Positions 1 to 8,569 of a stretch of DNA of 64,000 bases are shown here, one piece after another; within the stretch, counting starts at the first letter, position 1; each line of letters starts with the position of its first letter. The stretch lies in assembly GCA_963772335.1 (NCBI GenBank), contig CAVYXF010000005.1, forward strand, positions 496,001 through 560,000. Reading direction: 5' to 3'. The notes under the pieces are model-generated. The model saw nothing but the letters and a program-made list of their open reading frames with translations. It had not been told where the DNA came from and searched no databases. A program made the translations under genes and the position numbers. Origin of the DNA: CAVYXF01 sp963772335. GTDB taxonomy: Bacteria; Pseudomonadota; Alphaproteobacteria; Rhizobiales; Rhodomicrobiaceae.

Positions 1-594
1 GAGATGCGGCCCGCCGAATTCGACGATGTCGCCACTCATCAGCACCATCTTCAGGCCGAGCACGTTGTTGACCGTGACGCCGTATTTCAGGCAATGCGCG
101 CCGCCGGAATTCATGCCGATATTGCCGCCGATGGTGCAGGCGAGCTGGCTGGAGGGGTCTGGCGCGTAGAAGAACTTCATCGGAGCGACTGCGTTTGATA
201 CGCCGAGATTGGTGATGCCCGTCTCCACGCGCACATAACGGCTCTCGAAATTGGTCTCCAGCACCCGGTTCATTCGCGATAGGCAGAGCACGATCGCATC
301 TTCGGACGGCAGCGCCCCGCCAGCCAGCGAGGTGCCGGCGCCGCGCGGGACGACGCGGATCTGCATTAGATGGCAAAATCTCATGACTGCGCTCACCTCC
401 TCGGTCGAGGAGGGCAGGACCACCGCCAGCGGCATGCATTTATAGGCGGTCAGGGCGTCGGTCTCGAAAGCGCGCCGGCCGGTCTCGTCGGCAACGACAG
501 CGCGAGCGGGAAGTAATTTCTTCAGTGCACCCACGAGTTTATCCCGGCGGCCGAGAATCTCGGGCTTGGGCCCAACCAATTCGATGCCCGACAT
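1..594 (-). CDS. glcD: FAD-binding glycolate/lactate oxidase subunit GlcD, 5' part
   Basis: The first 198 codons of a minus-strand gene that runs off the left edge. GlcD-type enzymes oxidise 2-hydroxyacids (glycolate, D-lactate) with FAD and pass electrons to the respiratory chain. The visible part is the FAD-binding PCMH fold: the pyrophosphate-binding segment PRGAGTSLAGG and, further on, the SSQLACTIGGNIGMNSGG segment are both typical. The ATG at 594 follows a strong ribosome site (TAAGGGAGG). It diverges from a LysR regulator gene and lies near lutABC, so a role in lactate/glycolate use is likely. The family call is firm; the exact substrate is inferred. Confidence 0.9.
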   Translation of the reverse strand, partial: MSGIELVGPKPEILGRRDKLVGALKKLLPARAVVADETGRRAFETDALTAYKCMPLAVVLPSSTEEVSAVMRFCHLMQIRVVPRGAGTSLAGGALPSEDAIVLCLSRMNRVLETNFESRYVRVETGITNLGVSNAVAPMKFFYAPDPSSQLACTIGGNIGMNSGGAHCLKYGVTVNNVLGLKMVLMSGDIVEFGGPHL

Positions 595-782
595 CAGATC
601 GCCTCCCTTATGGTGTAGGTTGTAGGTGGAATTGGTAGCACACGTAAAGAAGCTAGGCTAAAATTGACGGCAAATGTGTGAGATTTAACACGCCGGCGCG
701 ATTGACAGGGCCGGCGGCTCGCAACACTATCCTTACGCGCAACCATATCCACACGATTCATCAGTCCTGCGAGAGCCTCGGC

Positions 783-1745
783 GTGCCCCTTACTCCTATT
801 ACGGATCTTGAGATCTTCGCCCGCGTCGCCTCCGCGGGTAATATGTCCGCCGCGGGGCGCGACATGGGTCTTTCTCCTGCTGTTGTCAGCAAGCGTATCA
901 GCCATATGGAAGAACGCCTCGGCGCCCGGCTGTTCCAGCGCACCACCCGGCAGCTCAAGCTGACCGAGACCGGGAAGGGCTTCTACGAGCGGATCGTCGG
1001 CATCCTCAACGACATCGAGGAAGCCGAAGCGTTTGTATCGCAGCTTAATGCCAAAGCCAGCGGCATCCTGCGTGTCACCGCGCCAACCGGCTTTAGCCGC
1101 CGCCATATGGCGCCCTATCTGGCCGGCTTTCTTAAGCAACATCCCGAACTCAATCTCGAACTGCACCTCACCGACAATATCATCGACATTGTCGGAGAAG
1201 GTATCGACCTTGCCATCCGCATCGCCGAGCTCGACGATTCCAGTCTCGTCGCACGCCGCCTGGCTCCCTGCCAGCGGGTGATCTGCGCAACACCGGAATA
1301 TCTCGAGCGCAACGGTATCCCGCAGACCTTAAGCGACCTGGCAAAACATAATTGCCTGACGGTCGGCTTCCAGTCCATTTGGCGCCTGGAAGGTCCCGAT
1401 GGGCAAGCGTCACTGCGAGTCTCCGGCAATCTGCGCTCGAATTCAAGCGACGTCGTCCACGAGGCGCTGCTCAGCGGGCTTGGCATCGGCATGCGCTCCA
1501 CCTGGGATGTCAGCGACGATCTGAAAAGCGGACGGCTGCGCATCGTGCTGCCCGATTATCACGAGAGCGCTCGCCTTGGAATTTATGCCATCTATCCCTG
1601 CCGGCAGTTCGTGCCAGCGAAATTGCGTGTCTTTGTCGACTTCCTCGCCCAGCTTTACGGTCCGGACCCCTATTGGGACCGCGGCCTTAGTCTGCGGCGG
1701 TGGCAGCCGAGCGTGAAGAAGCCCGTCCTAAGAGCTGCTCCATAA
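783..1745 (+). CDS. LysR-family transcriptional regulator
   Basis: LysR-type regulator of about 320 residues. The N-terminal winged helix (DLEIFARVASAGNMSAAGRD onwards, then SPAVVSKRISHMEERLG) is followed by a LysR substrate-binding domain. A GTG at 783 lies just before the conserved start of the family; another in-frame GTG at 678 would add 35 residues that do not look like family sequence. It is divergent from glcD across a short gap, the classic arrangement for a LysR protein controlling its neighbour. It may respond to a 2-hydroxyacid, which is inference. The start is uncertain. Confidence 0.85.
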   Translation: MPLTPITDLEIFARVASAGNMSAAGRDMGLSPAVVSKRISHMEERLGARLFQRTTRQLKLTETGKGFYERIVGILNDIEEAEAFVSQLNAKASGILRVTAPTGFSRRHMAPYLAGFLKQHPELNLELHLTDNIIDIVGEGIDLAIRIAELDDSSLVARRLAPCQRVICATPEYLERNGIPQTLSDLAKHNCLTVGFQSIWRLEGPDGQASLRVSGNLRSNSSDVVHEALLSGLGIGMRSTWDVSDDLKSGRLRIVLPDYHESARLGIYAIYPCRQFVPAKLRVFVDFLAQLYGPDPYWDRGLSLRRWQPSVKKPVLRAAP

Positions 1746-1906
1746 CGGCAATTCGTCGCCGCGACAAAATCCAGCTGTGCACTATAATTGCACGCCGCTG
1801 CCAGAGATTGCCGGATCTGTTAGGAAGACGGAACCGGAGCGTCCGGCGGGTGTCACTGGTATGCAAATGATTTGGACAGCACGTTAGGGAACACCAAGGA
1901 GTGAAA

Positions 1907-2296
1907 ATGAAAATTTTGGTCCAGCTCGCGGTTATGGCCGCGATTTGCAGCGTCTCGGCGGGGGTGAAGGCCGAGGGGGATCCCGCCAAGGGCGAGACCG
2001 TGTTCAAGAAGTGCAAGATCTGCCACCAGATCGGCGAAGGCGCAAAGAATGGGGTCGGCCCCGAGCAGAACGGCGTCGTCGGGCGCAAGGCCGGGACGGT
2101 GGAAGGCTTCAACTACTCGCCTGCGATGAAGGAAGCCGGCGAGAAGGGGCTGGTGTGGACTGACGAAAATCTTCACAAATATCTGGAAAGTCCGAAGGAG
2201 TTCGTGCCCAAGAACAAGATGGCTTTCGTTGGCCTCAAGGAAGCTCAAGACCGCGACGATGTCATCGCCTACCTGAAGAAATTCCCCGCAAAGTGA
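1907..2296 (+). CDS. Periplasmic c-type cytochrome (c2-like)
   Basis: A 129-residue monohaem cytochrome. An N-terminal signal peptide (about 22 residues, ending near VKA) is followed by the haem site CKICH at residues 36-40, and a methionine in KNKMAF suits the axial ligand. Length and the C-terminal helix fit class I cytochrome c2/c550 proteins. The ATG at 1907 is preferred over the GTG at 1901 because AAGGAG at 1895-1900 gives proper spacing only for the ATG. Between glcD/LysR and lutABC it may accept electrons from a lactate or glycolate oxidase; that link is inferred. Confidence 0.88.
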   Translation: MKILVQLAVMAAICSVSAGVKAEGDPAKGETVFKKCKICHQIGEGAKNGVGPEQNGVVGRKAGTVEGFNYSPAMKEAGEKGLVWTDENLHKYLESPKEFVPKNKMAFVGLKEAQDRDDVIAYLKKFPAK

Positions 2297-2297
2297 G

Positions 2298-2320
2298 CCG
2301 CGCTGCCCTTCGCAGCGCGG
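2298..2320 (+). terminator. Hairpin after the cytochrome gene
   Basis: A perfect 9-bp stem (CCGCGCTGC / GCAGCGCGG) with a 5-nt loop begins two bases after the stop codon. No T-run follows, so termination would be weak or factor-assisted. Confidence 0.5.
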
Positions 2321-2372
2321 AGGAGACTGGCGTGTCTGCGAGGGGTAAGGGGCCTGTCGGAAGGATGTCTTG

Positions 2373-2428
2373 CACTCGAGATTTCGAGTGGGGGTAGGTA
2401 TCATTGTCCCGTTCCCCCGTTTCGGGGG
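2373..2428. promoter_or_regulatory. Two short palindromes upstream of lutA
   Basis: CACTCGA/TCGAGTG (2373-2390, 4-nt gap) and CCCCCG/CGGGGG (2414-2428, 3-nt gap) are perfect dyads just before the lut operon. They could be operator half-sites or hairpins in the leader. No matching regulator site is recognised. Confidence 0.3.
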
Positions 2429-2458
2429 CGGGGCAGCTAATCATCGCGGGCGGACGTG

Positions 2459-3238
2459 ATGGCTAATGAAGCCACGCAAGGAAAGCCGCTGCGGGTCGGC
2501 CTGTTTGTGACCTGCCTGGTCGATTTCTTCCGGCCGTCGGTTGGCTTTGCCGCAATCAAGCTGCTCGAAGGGGCGGGCTGCGTTGTCGAGGTACCCCAGC
2601 GACAGACCTGCTGCGGACAGCCCGCCTATAACTCCGGCGACCGGGATGATACCAAGGCCATCGCCCGGCAGGTCATCGAGGCCTTTTCACCCTTCGACTA
2701 TGTCGTCGCCCCGTCCGGCTCCTGCGCCGGGATGCTGCGAAAGCACTATCCCATGCTGTTTGCCGACGATCTCGATGTCGCGCCGAAGGCACAGGCACTC
2801 GCGGCGAAGACCTATGAGCTAGTCAGCTTTCTCACCGACATTCTTGGCGTGACTGCCGTGCATGCCGAGTTTCCGGCCAAAGTCACCTATCACGACTCCT
2901 GCTCGGGCCTGCGCGAGCTCGGCATCAGCTCCCAGCCTCGGCGCCTCCTGCAGACGGTCAAGGGCCTCACGCTCATCGAGGCAGAGGACCGCGAGGTGTG
3001 CTGCGGTTTTGGCGGCACCTTCTCGGTGAAATATCCCGACATCTCCAATGCCATGGTGTCCGGCAAAACCGGCATGCTGAGCGCTACCAATGCCGAGTTC
3101 GTGCTCGGCGGTGATCTCGGCTGCCTGATGAACATCGCCGGCAAGCTGTCGCGTGAGAACGCGCCGATGCGCTGCCGCCACGTCGCCGAAGTGCTGGCCG
3201 GCATGACCGACGACCCGCCGATCGCCGCGAAGCGGTGA
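2459..3238 (+). CDS. lutA: Lactate utilisation protein LutA/LldE (CCG-domain subunit)
   Basis: A 259-residue protein with two cysteine-rich CCG domains; the paired motifs TCCGQPAYNSG (Cys near 51-52) and CCGFGG (Cys near 181-182) are visible. These domains bind a non-cubane iron-sulfur cluster in heterodisulfide-reductase-like oxidoreductases. LutA works with LutB and LutC in cytoplasmic oxidation of L-lactate to pyruvate. The ATG at 2459 is used; a GTG lies one codon upstream. It heads a tight three-gene cluster with lutB (gap about 40 bp) and lutC (overlapping lutB). Confidence 0.93.
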   Translation: MANEATQGKPLRVGLFVTCLVDFFRPSVGFAAIKLLEGAGCVVEVPQRQTCCGQPAYNSGDRDDTKAIARQVIEAFSPFDYVVAPSGSCAGMLRKHYPMLFADDLDVAPKAQALAAKTYELVSFLTDILGVTAVHAEFPAKVTYHDSCSGLRELGISSQPRRLLQTVKGLTLIEAEDREVCCGFGGTFSVKYPDISNAMVSGKTGMLSATNAEFVLGGDLGCLMNIAGKLSRENAPMRCRHVAEVLAGMTDDPPIAAKR

Positions 3239-3280
3239 GGAACAGCTCCCTCGAAATCCAATCCCGGCTATACTGATCCC

Positions 3281-4726
3281 ATGCAGCCGACCTCTCACGC
3301 CTTCAAATCCAATGCCGCCGCGGCCCTCGCCGATCCCGATCTCCAGCGTGCGCTGAAGAATGCCGGCTCGGGCTTTGTTGCGCGGCGCGCCCGCGCTCGC
3401 GAGGCACTGCCCGAATTCGACGCGCTGCGCGCGGCCGCCAAGGAGATCAAGGACCACACACTTGCGCATCTCGATCTCTATCTCGAAGCCTATGAGCAGA
3501 AGCTGACCGAGGCGGGAGGTGAACTGCATTGGGCGCCATCTGCCGAGGATGCACGCGCCATCGTGCTTGATATCTGCCGCAAAGCCGGGGCCAAGCTCGT
3601 CACCAAGGGTAAGTCCATGGTGGCGGAGGAGATCGCCCTCAATGCGGCACTTGAGGGCGCAGGAATCGAGGTGGCCGAGACCGACCTTGGCGAATACATC
3701 ATCCAGATCCGACATGAAGGGCCGAGCCATATCATTGCTCCGGCCGTGCATCTTAACCGCGATCAGGTCGAGGCTGATTTCCGCCGGGTGCATAAGAGCC
3801 TTCCCGACAGCCGCTCATTGACTGAGCCGGTGGAGCTGGTCTCGGAAGCGCGAGCCATGCTGCGCGAGAAGTTCCTCGCCGCCGATGTCGGCATCACGGG
3901 TGCGAATTTCCTGATCGCCGAGACCGGCAGCTCGGTGATCGTGACCAATGAGGGCAATGGCGACCTCACTCAGCTCCTGCCGCGCGTTCATATCGTCATC
4001 ACCTCGATCGAAAAGCTGGTGCCGACGCTCGAAGACGTCAGCACCATTCTGCGCGTGCTGGCGCGCTCGGCGACGGGGCAGGACATGTCGATGTACACGA
4101 CCTTCTCCACCGGTCCACGCCGGCAGGGTGATCCCGACGGGCCGCAGGCCTATCATGTTGTCCTGCTCGACAATGGCCGCTCCGAAATGCTCGGCTCGGA
4201 GTTCCAGGACATGCTGCGCTGCATCAGATGCGGCGCCTGCATGAATCATTGCCCGGTCTACAACGCTGTCGGAGGCCATGCTTATGGCTGGGTGTATCCC
4301 GGCCCGATGGGTGCGGTGCTGACGCCGCAACTCGTGGGTGTGCACGAGGCCGGACACCTGCCGAATGCTTCCACATTCTGCGGACGCTGCGAGGCGGTCT
4401 GCCCGATGAACATTCCGCTGCCGAAAATGATGCGGCATTGGCGTGAGCGCGAATTCACCCGCGGTGACAGCCCATGGATGCAGCGCATGGCGATTTGGGG
4501 ATGGGCCTATCTGGCCAAGCGCCCCAGGCTCTACCGCTTCCTCACCAACCGGGCTAGCGGCCTGCTTAGCGAATGGGGCAAAGCGCGCGGGCGGTTCCGC
4601 TGGCTGCCGTTTGCCGGCGCATGGCTGAAGCACCGCGATCTTGCCGCGCCGCCGGGGCGAACCTTTCAGCAGCAATGGAAAGTCGAGCTGGCCAGGCGGC
4701 AGTTCGAGGCGGAGAGGCGGCAATGA
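3281..4726 (+). CDS. lutB: Lactate utilisation iron-sulfur protein LutB/LldF
   Basis: A 481-residue LutB family protein. The N-terminal two thirds is the LUD (DUF162) domain. Two ferredoxin-type cysteine sets follow: CIRCGACMNHCP (Cys 314, 317, 320, 324) and CGRCEAVCP (Cys 367, 370, 374), for 4Fe-4S clusters. It is expected to relay electrons in the LutABC L-lactate dehydrogenase complex. Length is as usual for the family. Its TGA overlaps the ATG of lutC, indicating translational coupling. Confidence 0.95.
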   Translation: MQPTSHAFKSNAAAALADPDLQRALKNAGSGFVARRARAREALPEFDALRAAAKEIKDHTLAHLDLYLEAYEQKLTEAGGELHWAPSAEDARAIVLDICRKAGAKLVTKGKSMVAEEIALNAALEGAGIEVAETDLGEYIIQIRHEGPSHIIAPAVHLNRDQVEADFRRVHKSLPDSRSLTEPVELVSEARAMLREKFLAADVGITGANFLIAETGSSVIVTNEGNGDLTQLLPRVHIVITSIEKLVPTLEDVSTILRVLARSATGQDMSMYTTFSTGPRRQGDPDGPQAYHVVLLDNGRSEMLGSEFQDMLRCIRCGACMNHCPVYNAVGGHAYGWVYPGPMGAVLTPQLVGVHEAGHLPNASTFCGRCEAVCPMNIPLPKMMRHWREREFTRGDSPWMQRMAIWGWAYLAKRPRLYRFLTNRASGLLSEWGKARGRFRWLPFAGAWLKHRDLAAPPGRTFQQQWKVELARRQFEAERRQ

Positions 4727-5406
4727 GCACAGCCCGCAGCGAGGCGCGCGCGAAGATGATGGCGGCGGTGCGCTCTGCGCTCCTGGTGCGCGGCGATGAG
4801 CCCGGGCGGCGGGGCGCGGTGCGCGCCCGGCTGGAGCGGCCGCCCGTCAGCCTGATTCCGGCGCGAGCGCGAAAGCCCGACACCGAACGGATTGCCACCT
4901 TCGACGCCATGCTGGAAATCCAGGGCACGACCGTGCGCCACGTCGACAGCCTTGATGCGCTACCAGAGGCGATTGCCAGCTATTTGGCTGAACAGAATTT
5001 GCCCGCGCGCTTGCGCCATGGCAGCGACCCGGTTCTCAGCGCCCTCCCCTGGGATGGCGTCATGATCGAGCGCGAGGAAGGCCCAGCCTCGCCTTCTGAC
5101 CTCGTCTCCTTGAGCCGCGCGCTTGGCGGCGCTGTCGAGACTGGAACGCTGTTCCTTGTCTCGGGTCCGGAGAACCCTTCCACGCTCAATTTTCTGCCCG
5201 ATACGCATTGCATCGCGATCATGGCGGACACGATCTGCGGCTCGTTCGAAGAGGTCTGGGGTCATTTGCGCGAGCAGTACGGACGCGGAAAGCTCCCGCG
5301 TACTGTAAACCTGGTGAGCGGCCCATCCGCGACTGCGGATATCGAGCAGACACTCATTCGCGGTGCGCATGGTCCGCGGCGGCTCGCTGTGTTTATCATC
5401 GGCTAG
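4723..5406 (+). CDS. lutC: Lactate utilisation protein LutC/LldG
   Basis: A 227-residue LUD-domain (DUF162) protein, third member of the lutABC cluster. The ATG at 4723 overlaps the lutB stop (ATGA), so the start is well supported although the frame stays open upstream. Family features near the C-terminus include the GTLFLVSGPENPSTLNFLPD segment and the following His-Cys stretch. It probably binds or assembles the LutAB complex. A perfect hairpin overlaps its stop codon, so the operon ends here. Confidence 0.93.
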   Translation: MSTARSEARAKMMAAVRSALLVRGDEPGRRGAVRARLERPPVSLIPARARKPDTERIATFDAMLEIQGTTVRHVDSLDALPEAIASYLAEQNLPARLRHGSDPVLSALPWDGVMIEREEGPASPSDLVSLSRALGGAVETGTLFLVSGPENPSTLNFLPDTHCIAIMADTICGSFEEVWGHLREQYGRGKLPRTVNLVSGPSATADIEQTLIRGAHGPRRLAVFIIG

Positions 5407-5422
5407 AGCGCAATCGCTCTAG
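5403..5422 (+). terminator. Hairpin at the end of lutC
   Basis: An 8-bp perfect stem, CTAGAGCG / CGCTCTAG, with a CAAT loop overlaps the lutC stop codon (TAG 5404-5406). There is no T-tract. Confidence 0.5.
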
Positions 5423-5455
5423 CTGGAATAACTATATAGCTTCTGGCTCAGTGTC

Positions 5456-5527
5456 ATTCCCGCGCAAGCGGGAATCCAGCACACAGCAAGGCTTTCGGCT
5501 TTACAGGATCCCGGCTTTTTCGGGATC
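5456..5527. repeat. REP-like intergenic palindromes
   Basis: ATTCCCGC-GCAA-GCGGGAAT (5456-5475) matches a dispersed intergenic repeat seen in many proteobacteria. A second hairpin, GATCCCG / CGGGATC with a T-rich loop, is at 5507-5527. The broken cyclase gene loses similarity right beside them. Confidence 0.55.
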
Positions 5528-5529
5528 TC

Positions 5530-5766
5530 CGGGCTGCCGTCCACGGCAACTCGGAGACTTGGCGTTGGTCTCACCTCCGAGCGGATAGGTTTTTCCTATC
5601 TTGACCAGCTTCGCTGCCGCCTCGACCAACTCCGGGGTAATCAGATTGGCAGCGCCCTTCTCATCATCTGCGCCCCATTCCGATTGCACCAGTCGGGACG
5701 GTCCTGGGCCTGTGCGCCAGCTGTCAATGCGAACGCGCAGGACAATGCGAGCGCCGCCCTTTTCAT
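5530..5766 (-). pseudogene. Remnant of a secreted cyclase-family (kynurenine formamidase-like) protein
   Basis: Read on the minus strand from ATG 5766 there is a signal peptide (MKRAALALSCAF... ending AQA) followed by DRPDWC. A one-base slip then leads to SEWGADDEKGAANL and GKTYPLG, the start of the cyclase (PF04199) domain. After about 70 codons similarity ends near REP-like hairpins, so the metal-binding and catalytic part is gone. Frameshift plus truncation make this a dead gene. Family assignment is from the conserved N-terminal signature only. Confidence 0.6.
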
Positions 5767-6034
5767 GTCCTTTATCATGCGCTTTCTCCCTGTTTTTCTT
5801 CATGCTGTATCGTCTTGCAGCAGCGGCGCGACGGCCGCATGCCGGCCTCTAGCGTGGCTGGTGATCGAGCGTCCGGCAACAGGCTGATCCAGCCCGCGTG
5901 CGAATAGCAGATGGCAGCAATTTGGGAGAAAACTGTTCTGTGTCCCGACGAAAGGCGTAGGCTCTCTTTACACTGAGATTCGATCGAAGATCGTCAGGGC
6001 AAGGCCGCACAATGCGAAATATTCGAAGTACGGC

Positions 6035-6487
6035 CTAACACTTCATCGCCATCATGGCATTGAGTTCATCGATCTTGCGGGTGATCCTGGCGAGCCTGAG
6101 CAGAAACTGCAGCATGTTATCGGCGGTGAGGCAATTCAGATCGAGTTCGCGCAACGAGCACGCCTCGAGCAGATAGGTCCGGGTGGCGTCGTCCATGCCG
6201 TCGTGCAGGCCCATCGACCAATAGGCGAACAGCCGGTTCTGTATCTCCTCGCACGACATCAGGACGACGTCCCGGTGGCGCTCATCCCTGATGATGCGAT
6301 GATAGGTGGCATTGACGTCGTCGCGAGGGCCTTCGAGCACCTGGGCGAAATACTTTTCATCGAAAAACAAAAATCCGGTCACGCCTGCGGCTGCATTGTT
6401 TTTGCGGCTCACGCGAACAATGTCATGTACATTTAACGGAATACGCACGTCCCGCTTACTTGCATAGATCAATCGGCATAGAATCAT
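6035..6487 (-). CDS. BLUF-domain blue-light sensor protein
   Basis: A 150-residue single-domain photoreceptor. From ATG 6487 the BLUF fold starts at once (MILCRLIYAS). The conserved flavin-contact residues are visible: Tyr in LIYAS, Asn in RKNNAA, Gln in FAQVLEGP, and Trp/Met in YWSMG. Such proteins bind FAD and signal blue light through a hydrogen-bond switch to a partner protein. The frame is open another 55 codons upstream, but that part has no BLUF similarity. No output domain is fused and no partner is adjacent, so its target is unknown. Confidence 0.88.
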   Translation of the reverse strand: MILCRLIYASKRDVRIPLNVHDIVRVSRKNNAAAGVTGFLFFDEKYFAQVLEGPRDDVNATYHRIIRDERHRDVVLMSCEEIQNRLFAYWSMGLHDGMDDATRTYLLEACSLRELDLNCLTADNMLQFLLRLARITRKIDELNAMMAMKC

Positions 6488-6694
6488 CGCATCAATCCAA
6501 GTGCTGGGCTCCGATACGAGGTGGCCCGGGGCAAAACGCATACAATTCGGGCTAGGAATACGACTGAGAGGACAATTTGGATTGCGACGAATAACACCAG
6601 GTGGGTATGGCAATTGGTCGTATTCGTCAGTAAACAACACAAACCCAGTCATCGTAGGGCTATGTTCGCCGTCTTGGCCTGAGGCTTGCAGTCA

Positions 6695-7582
6695 ATGCCG
6701 GATCTGCGCAGCTTGGAGGTGTTCTACTGGGTTGCGAAGCTCCGCAGCTTTCGCCGTACCGCAGAACGGCTGCACACCACGCAGCCCGCCGTTTCCCAGC
6801 GCATCGCCGCGCTCGAGGCGGAGTTCGGACTGAAACTCTTCGACCGGGTTGCGCGCTCTGTCAGTCTGACGCCAAAGGGGCGCGAGCTGCTCGATTATGC
6901 CGAGCGCTTGCTGCGCTTGCGTGCGGAAATGATGCGTGCCGTGGCGGCGCCCGCGACGCTCAGCGGCGTCATGCGTCTCGGGGTTGCCGAGACCATTGTG
7001 CACACATGGCTCGGCCGCTTTATCGAGCGGGTGAACGCGACATTCCCCGGCATCACTCTCGACATCGCCGTTGATGTCTCGCCGAACCTGCGCGACGGTT
7101 TGGTGGCACATGAACTTGACCTGGCATTTCTGCTCGGGCCGGTGAGCCAGCCCAACATGATGAACTATGACCTGTGCCGCTATCCGCTGGCCTTCGCCGC
7201 CAGGAGCGATCTCGATCTCGGTCCTGAGCCCATCACGCTGATCCGGCTTCTGGAGCGCCCGATCATCACCTTTCCGAAGACGACGCGGCCCTATCTTCTC
7301 CTGCGCGAGGCGCTGAGCCGTAGCTCCCTGCCACCGCCAAGGATCTTCAGCAACTCCTCGCTCTCCACCATCATCAAGATGACCCAGGACGGTATCGGCA
7401 GCAGCGTCATCCCGCCGGTCGTGATCCGACGCGAGCTGGAGGCCGGTTCGCTGCGGCTCTTGCGGACCGAGGTGGATTTGCCCGAGCTGGCGTTCACCGC
7501 CTCCTTGCCGATCACGCCGGATGGTCTGATCGCCGATCCGGTCGCCCAGCTCGCGATCGAAATTGCAAAAGAGGAAGCTTGA
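6695..7582 (+). CDS. LysR-family regulator at the head of the catabolic operon
   Basis: LysR regulator of about 295 residues. The winged helix (LEVFYWVAKLRSFRRTAERL, then TTQPAVSQRIAALE) is followed by a substrate-binding domain. The ATG at 6695 suits a GAGG ribosome site at 6681-6684; a TTG at 6686 is too close. It is only about 30 bp upstream of a D-glutamate cyclase family gene and co-directional with a transporter and an oxoprolinase-like gene. It likely regulates their use of a cyclic amide or amino acid derivative; the ligand is unknown. Confidence 0.87.
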   Translation: MPDLRSLEVFYWVAKLRSFRRTAERLHTTQPAVSQRIAALEAEFGLKLFDRVARSVSLTPKGRELLDYAERLLRLRAEMMRAVAAPATLSGVMRLGVAETIVHTWLGRFIERVNATFPGITLDIAVDVSPNLRDGLVAHELDLAFLLGPVSQPNMMNYDLCRYPLAFAARSDLDLGPEPITLIRLLERPIITFPKTTRPYLLLREALSRSSLPPPRIFSNSSLSTIIKMTQDGIGSSVIPPVVIRRELEAGSLRLLRTEVDLPELAFTASLPITPDGLIADPVAQLAIEIAKEEA

Positions 7583-7615
7583 AAACCGGGCAAAATCGAT
7601 AAGACAGACTTATCG

Positions 7616-8521
7616 GTGCCTATCCGCAATTACGATTTGTGCGGTATCGACTGGCGCTGTGGTTCGATGACTGGGAAGCATCAAGCACGGGAGCTGCTTC
7701 CTTGTCCTCTCCAGCGCATCACGCTCTCTCTGAAGACACGATCTTATCCGGACGGCCGCGCGGCGCGGCTGGCGGCGCGGCGTGGCGAGCTGACCGGCAA
7801 CACCGCCGGCGTTGCGCTCGGCTATCTGCAGGGCAATCTGGTCGTGCTTCCGGAGACCCTCGCCCATGATTTCTTGCGTTTCGTTCAGCGCAATCCCAAG
7901 CCCTGTCCGCTGATCGCAGTTTCCGAGCCTGGCAGCCGGGCTATTCCGGAGCTCGGCGTCGATCTGGATATCGCCACCGACCTGCCTCGCTATCGCATCT
8001 GGCGGCATGGCGAGCTGGTAGATGAGCCTTACTCGGTCGAGGAATATTGGCGCGAGGACCTGGTGTCGTTCGTGATCGGCTGCTCCTTCACCTTCGAGGA
8101 AGCGCTGCTTACCGCCGGCATCCCGCTTCGGCATGTTTCTTGCGGGACAAACGTCACCATGTACCGCACTTCCATCCCGACCCATCCCGCCGGCCCGTTC
8201 CAGGGGCCCATGGTCGTCAGCATGCGACCGCTCCGCCCGGCCGATGCCATCCGTGCCATCCAGATCACCTCGGGCTTTCCCGCCGTGCACGGCGCGCCGG
8301 TCCATATCGGTCTGCCCGAGGCGATCGGTATTGCCGACCTTGCAAAGCCTGACTACGGCGATCCGGTCGAGGTGAAGGCTGATGAGCTGCCGGTGTTCTG
8401 GGCCTGCGGCGTCACTCCGCAATCCGTGATCGCTGCGGCAAAGCCGGACTTCGCTATCACCCACAGCCCCGGCTGCATGCTGGTCACCGATCGGCGCAAT
8501 ACCGAATATTCTGTGATTTGA
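7616..8521 (+). CDS. DUF1445 putative hydro-lyase / D-glutamate cyclase family protein
   Basis: Belongs to the DUF1445 family (PF07286), which includes the N-terminal domain of eukaryotic D-glutamate cyclase (D-Glu to 5-oxo-D-proline). Strong family signatures: LTGNTAGVALGYLQGN, FVQRNPKPCPL, FVIGCSFTFEEALL, GPMVVSMRP, VHGAPVHIG and FWACGVTPQ. About 45 N-terminal residues do not resemble the family, so the true start may be ATG 7667, or the extreme N-terminus may be frame-disrupted. Followed by ABC transporter genes and a 5-oxoprolinase-like gene, it suggests a route through 5-oxoproline or a related lactam; that pathway is inference. Confidence 0.85.
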   Translation: MPIRNYDLCGIDWRCGSMTGKHQARELLPCPLQRITLSLKTRSYPDGRAARLAARRGELTGNTAGVALGYLQGNLVVLPETLAHDFLRFVQRNPKPCPLIAVSEPGSRAIPELGVDLDIATDLPRYRIWRHGELVDEPYSVEEYWREDLVSFVIGCSFTFEEALLTAGIPLRHVSCGTNVTMYRTSIPTHPAGPFQGPMVVSMRPLRPADAIRAIQITSGFPAVHGAPVHIGLPEAIGIADLAKPDYGDPVEVKADELPVFWACGVTPQSVIAAAKPDFAITHSPGCMLVTDRRNTEYSVI

Positions 8522-8569
8522 ACGTCATCGCGCTATCGCACCTCGGATTTGCTCAACGGAGAGAACATC

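Noticed and set aside
2819..3793. A 324-codon minus-strand open frame across lutA and lutB
   Set aside because: Antisense to two well-supported lut genes; no recognisable protein features.
3815..4723. A 302-codon minus-strand open frame opposite lutB
   Set aside because: Shadow of the lutB codon pattern; no domain.
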